The notes under the pieces: generated by a model
What the model was told of the DNA's origin: nothing
What the model saw: only the letters and a program-made list of their open reading frames with translations
Database searches by the model: none
DNA from: Vibrio proteolyticus NBRC 13287
GTDB taxonomy: Bacteria; Pseudomonadota; Gammaproteobacteria; Enterobacterales; Vibrionaceae
Direction of reading: 5' to 3'
Assembly: GCF_000467125.1 (NCBI RefSeq)
Contig: NZ_BATJ01000005.1
Location: 182,798 to 246,797 of the forward strand
DNA length: 64,000 nucleotides
Made by a program: the position numbers and the translations under genes
Part shown: positions 62,984-64,000 of the stretch, one piece after another
How positions within the stretch are numbered: the stretch's first letter is position 1
How the letters are laid out: each line of letters begins with the position of its first letter

Positions 62984-63616
62984 TTAGAGCGAGACCTCGA
63001 CGTCACTGAGAAGAAGTTTAAAGCTAGCCGTGCCAAAAAACACCGCAAAGATGCCCTCAAAAATCGTTTTGGATTTTATATACAGGCGTCTTACCCCAGC
63101 ATGAGAAAAGATAAGCGCATAACTGAGGAAGATCGATGCACTCACTACGCCAACTACAACGACAACAGTAAGAAGATCTTGAGGTGTTGCCGTTCTCGGT
63201 ACGCCCATCGAATACAAAGCACCAAAAAAGAGGATTGCCTTAGGGTTTGTCAAATGAATCAATAGCCCTTTGAGGTAGTGACTTTTTCTTGAGTTGAATT
63301 GCATTGTTGGAAGGTTAGGTGACTCTGAATTTAGCGCGGATTTTAGTGATTTGTAAGCAAGGTAGAGGAGATAGCAAGCGCCGCAATACCTAAGGATCTC
63401 AAACAGCCAAACATTTGACTTCAATACTGCAGCCAACCCAAACGCTGCCAACATTGACCAAATTAAAGAGCCGGTCAAGACTCCCAAAGCAAGGTGGAGA
63501 CCAAACAATCTGCCTTTCTCCATCGATGCCCCAGCGATTGCTAATGTTGCAGGCCCCGGACTTGCAATCGCGGCTATCGCTGAAAATACGATCAGAAAAT
63601 AATTTATATGTTCCAT
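62984..63616 (-). CDS. LysE family translocator
   Basis: A 210-aa amino-acid exporter with six hydrophobic segments. The family motif AAIASPGPATLAIAGASMEKG appears near residues 15-35 (split here to its core SPGPATLAIAG), and LTNPKAILFFGALYSMG near 121-137 is the second conserved block. GGAGTGGGG gives a strong ribosome-binding site for ATG 63616. It is a different branch from the RhtB-type gene at 6403-7017. Confidence 0.92.
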   Translation of the reverse strand: MEHINYFLIVFSAIAAIASPGPATLAIAGASMEKGRLFGLHLALGVLTGSLIWSMLAAFGLAAVLKSNVWLFEILRYCGACYLLYLAYKSLKSALNSESPNLPTMQFNSRKSHYLKGLLIHLTNPKAILFFGALYSMGVPRTATPQDLLTVVVVVGVVSASIFLSYALIFSHAGVRRLYIKSKTIFEGIFAVFFGTASFKLLLSDVEVSL

Positions 63617-63796
63617 TTCCCCACTCCATTTTTATTAGCACTTCCACCACGTTCAGAAAGGAACAGAACGCCCCAACTGAAACCATTGAACCGTTTAAAT
63701 TAAAGCCAATGTCGTCCGAAAATACCAAGTGTTGTAAATCACGCTTAAACACTTTGTAATGGATAACAACTCACGAACAACCCGTAACCCACTGTT
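63617..63796. other. AT-rich stretch upstream of the LysE-type gene
   Basis: On the minus strand a GTG at 63752 opens a protein-like frame (SDDIGFNLNGSMVSVGAFCS) that runs into the LysE gene in another frame. It may be a fragment; I do not call it a gene. Confidence 0.3.
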
Positions 63797-63889
63797 TTAT
63801 ATTAATTTAATACGTTCATCTGAGCACTCATTAGAGCCCGTTTCAAATTCGCGGCATATCCAAAGCCGGTTTTCATAAATTGTGTACAT
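63797..63889 (-). CDS. short frame, 30 aa, unknown
   Basis: ATG 63889 opens MYTIYENRLWICREFETGSN, ending at TAA 63797. It is in the same frame as, and 27 bases after, the stop of the edge gene, so the two could be one reading frame broken by a TGA at 63917-63919. No ribosome-binding site is clear. Confidence 0.3.
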   Translation of the reverse strand: MYTIYENRLWICREFETGSNECSDERIKLI

Positions 63890-63916
63890 TAGAGTGTCTC
63901 TATCTAAAGCCGCGCA

Positions 63917-64000
63917 TCAACCATCATTTAATCTCATCATTGTTTCAACTCCATACTGGTCATGTGCAATGAATTCTTCTGGTACACCAGTATCCGGGAT
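63917..64000 (-). CDS. C-terminal end of a gene running off the right edge
   Basis: The minus-strand frame is open from the edge and encodes PDTGVPEEFIAHDQYGVETM and a few more residues before TGA at 63917-63919. Twenty-seven codons are too few to identify the product. Confidence 0.4.
   Translation of the reverse strand: MPDTGVPEEFIAHDQYGVETMMRLNDG

Noticed and set aside
62940..62985. Integron attC-like bases (GTTAAC and GTTAGAGC) near the headless frame
   Set aside because: They do not fit the core-site consensus and no partner end was found.
1..64000. CRISPR arrays, prophage, IS elements and tRNA genes
   Set aside because: No spaced direct-repeat array, transposase, integrase or cloverleaf was seen on either strand.

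Overview
The window reads as a chromosomal segment of a Vibrio, probably from chromosome II. The strongest markers are two regulatory RNAs: a Qrr quorum-sensing sRNA with a sigma-54 promoter and LuxO-type sites (24491-24713), and a CsrB-family RNA on the minus strand (35518-35866). Supporting markers are the long (about 480 aa) glyceraldehyde-3-phosphate dehydrogenase, a divergent malEFG/malK locus and a proVWX operon followed by a CosR-like MarR regulator. Composition is close to 50% GC, compatible with the V. fluvialis/V. furnissii group; that placement is inference. Most of the window is ordinary, densely packed metabolic, transport and regulatory DNA. No rRNA, tRNA, IS element or CRISPR array was seen.

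Layout. 1-3.3 kb: end of a fructose-type PTS EIIC, manA, and a DUF2975 membrane protein/HTH pair. 3.3-8.8 kb: L,D-transpeptidase, YddG exporter, sugar acetyltransferase, OsmC-like protein, RhtB exporter and an overlapping LysR/NTF2-like/Lrp set. 9-15.9 kb: YjeH exporter, YafJ amidotransferase, a MocR regulator divergent from a flavin-type split-barrel protein, a membrane TPR protein and a phospholipase-D lipoprotein. 16.1-18.8 kb: AraC regulator divergent from a YiaW/YiaV-type membrane-fusion pair, with a perfect 14-bp inverted repeat between them. 19-22.9 kb: proVWX and a MarR regulator. 23-25.7 kb: mgtE, qrr, AraC-GyrI protein. 26.2-28.7 kb: codBA. 28.8-34.4 kb: a five-gene MacAB/TolC-like efflux operon with two permeases. 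34.6-36.7 kb: terC-family gene, CsrB-type RNA, dCMP deaminase. 37.2-40.2 kb: long GAPDH, a 66-aa membrane protein and a lipoprotein hydrolase that appears frameshifted in its signal peptide. 40.3-42.5 kb: DeoR/oxidoreductase/UPF0303 operon. 42.7-47.3 kb: thioesterase, small unknown and pqiABC. 47.6-53.1 kb: malGFE and divergent malK with many MalT-box-like sequences. 53.2-61.5 kb: small envelope, detoxification and enzyme genes. 61.5-64 kb: a looser, AT-richer stretch with short or broken reading frames and a LysE-type exporter.

Functional themes are export and uptake (amino-acid exporters with Lrp/LysR regulators, osmoprotectant uptake, cytosine salvage, maltodextrin uptake, multidrug-type efflux), envelope maintenance (pqiABC, NlpE, L,D-transpeptidase, phospholipase D) and global post-transcriptional control. 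The Qrr and Csr RNAs lie about 11 kb apart; in vibrios both feed the LuxO/quorum-sensing cascade. Nothing here is clearly a wholly new system. The best leads are the AraC/YiaWV palindrome, the leader structures upstream of malK, the frameshifted lipoprotein gene, the nitrilase/hydrolase pair and the remnant-rich right edge.
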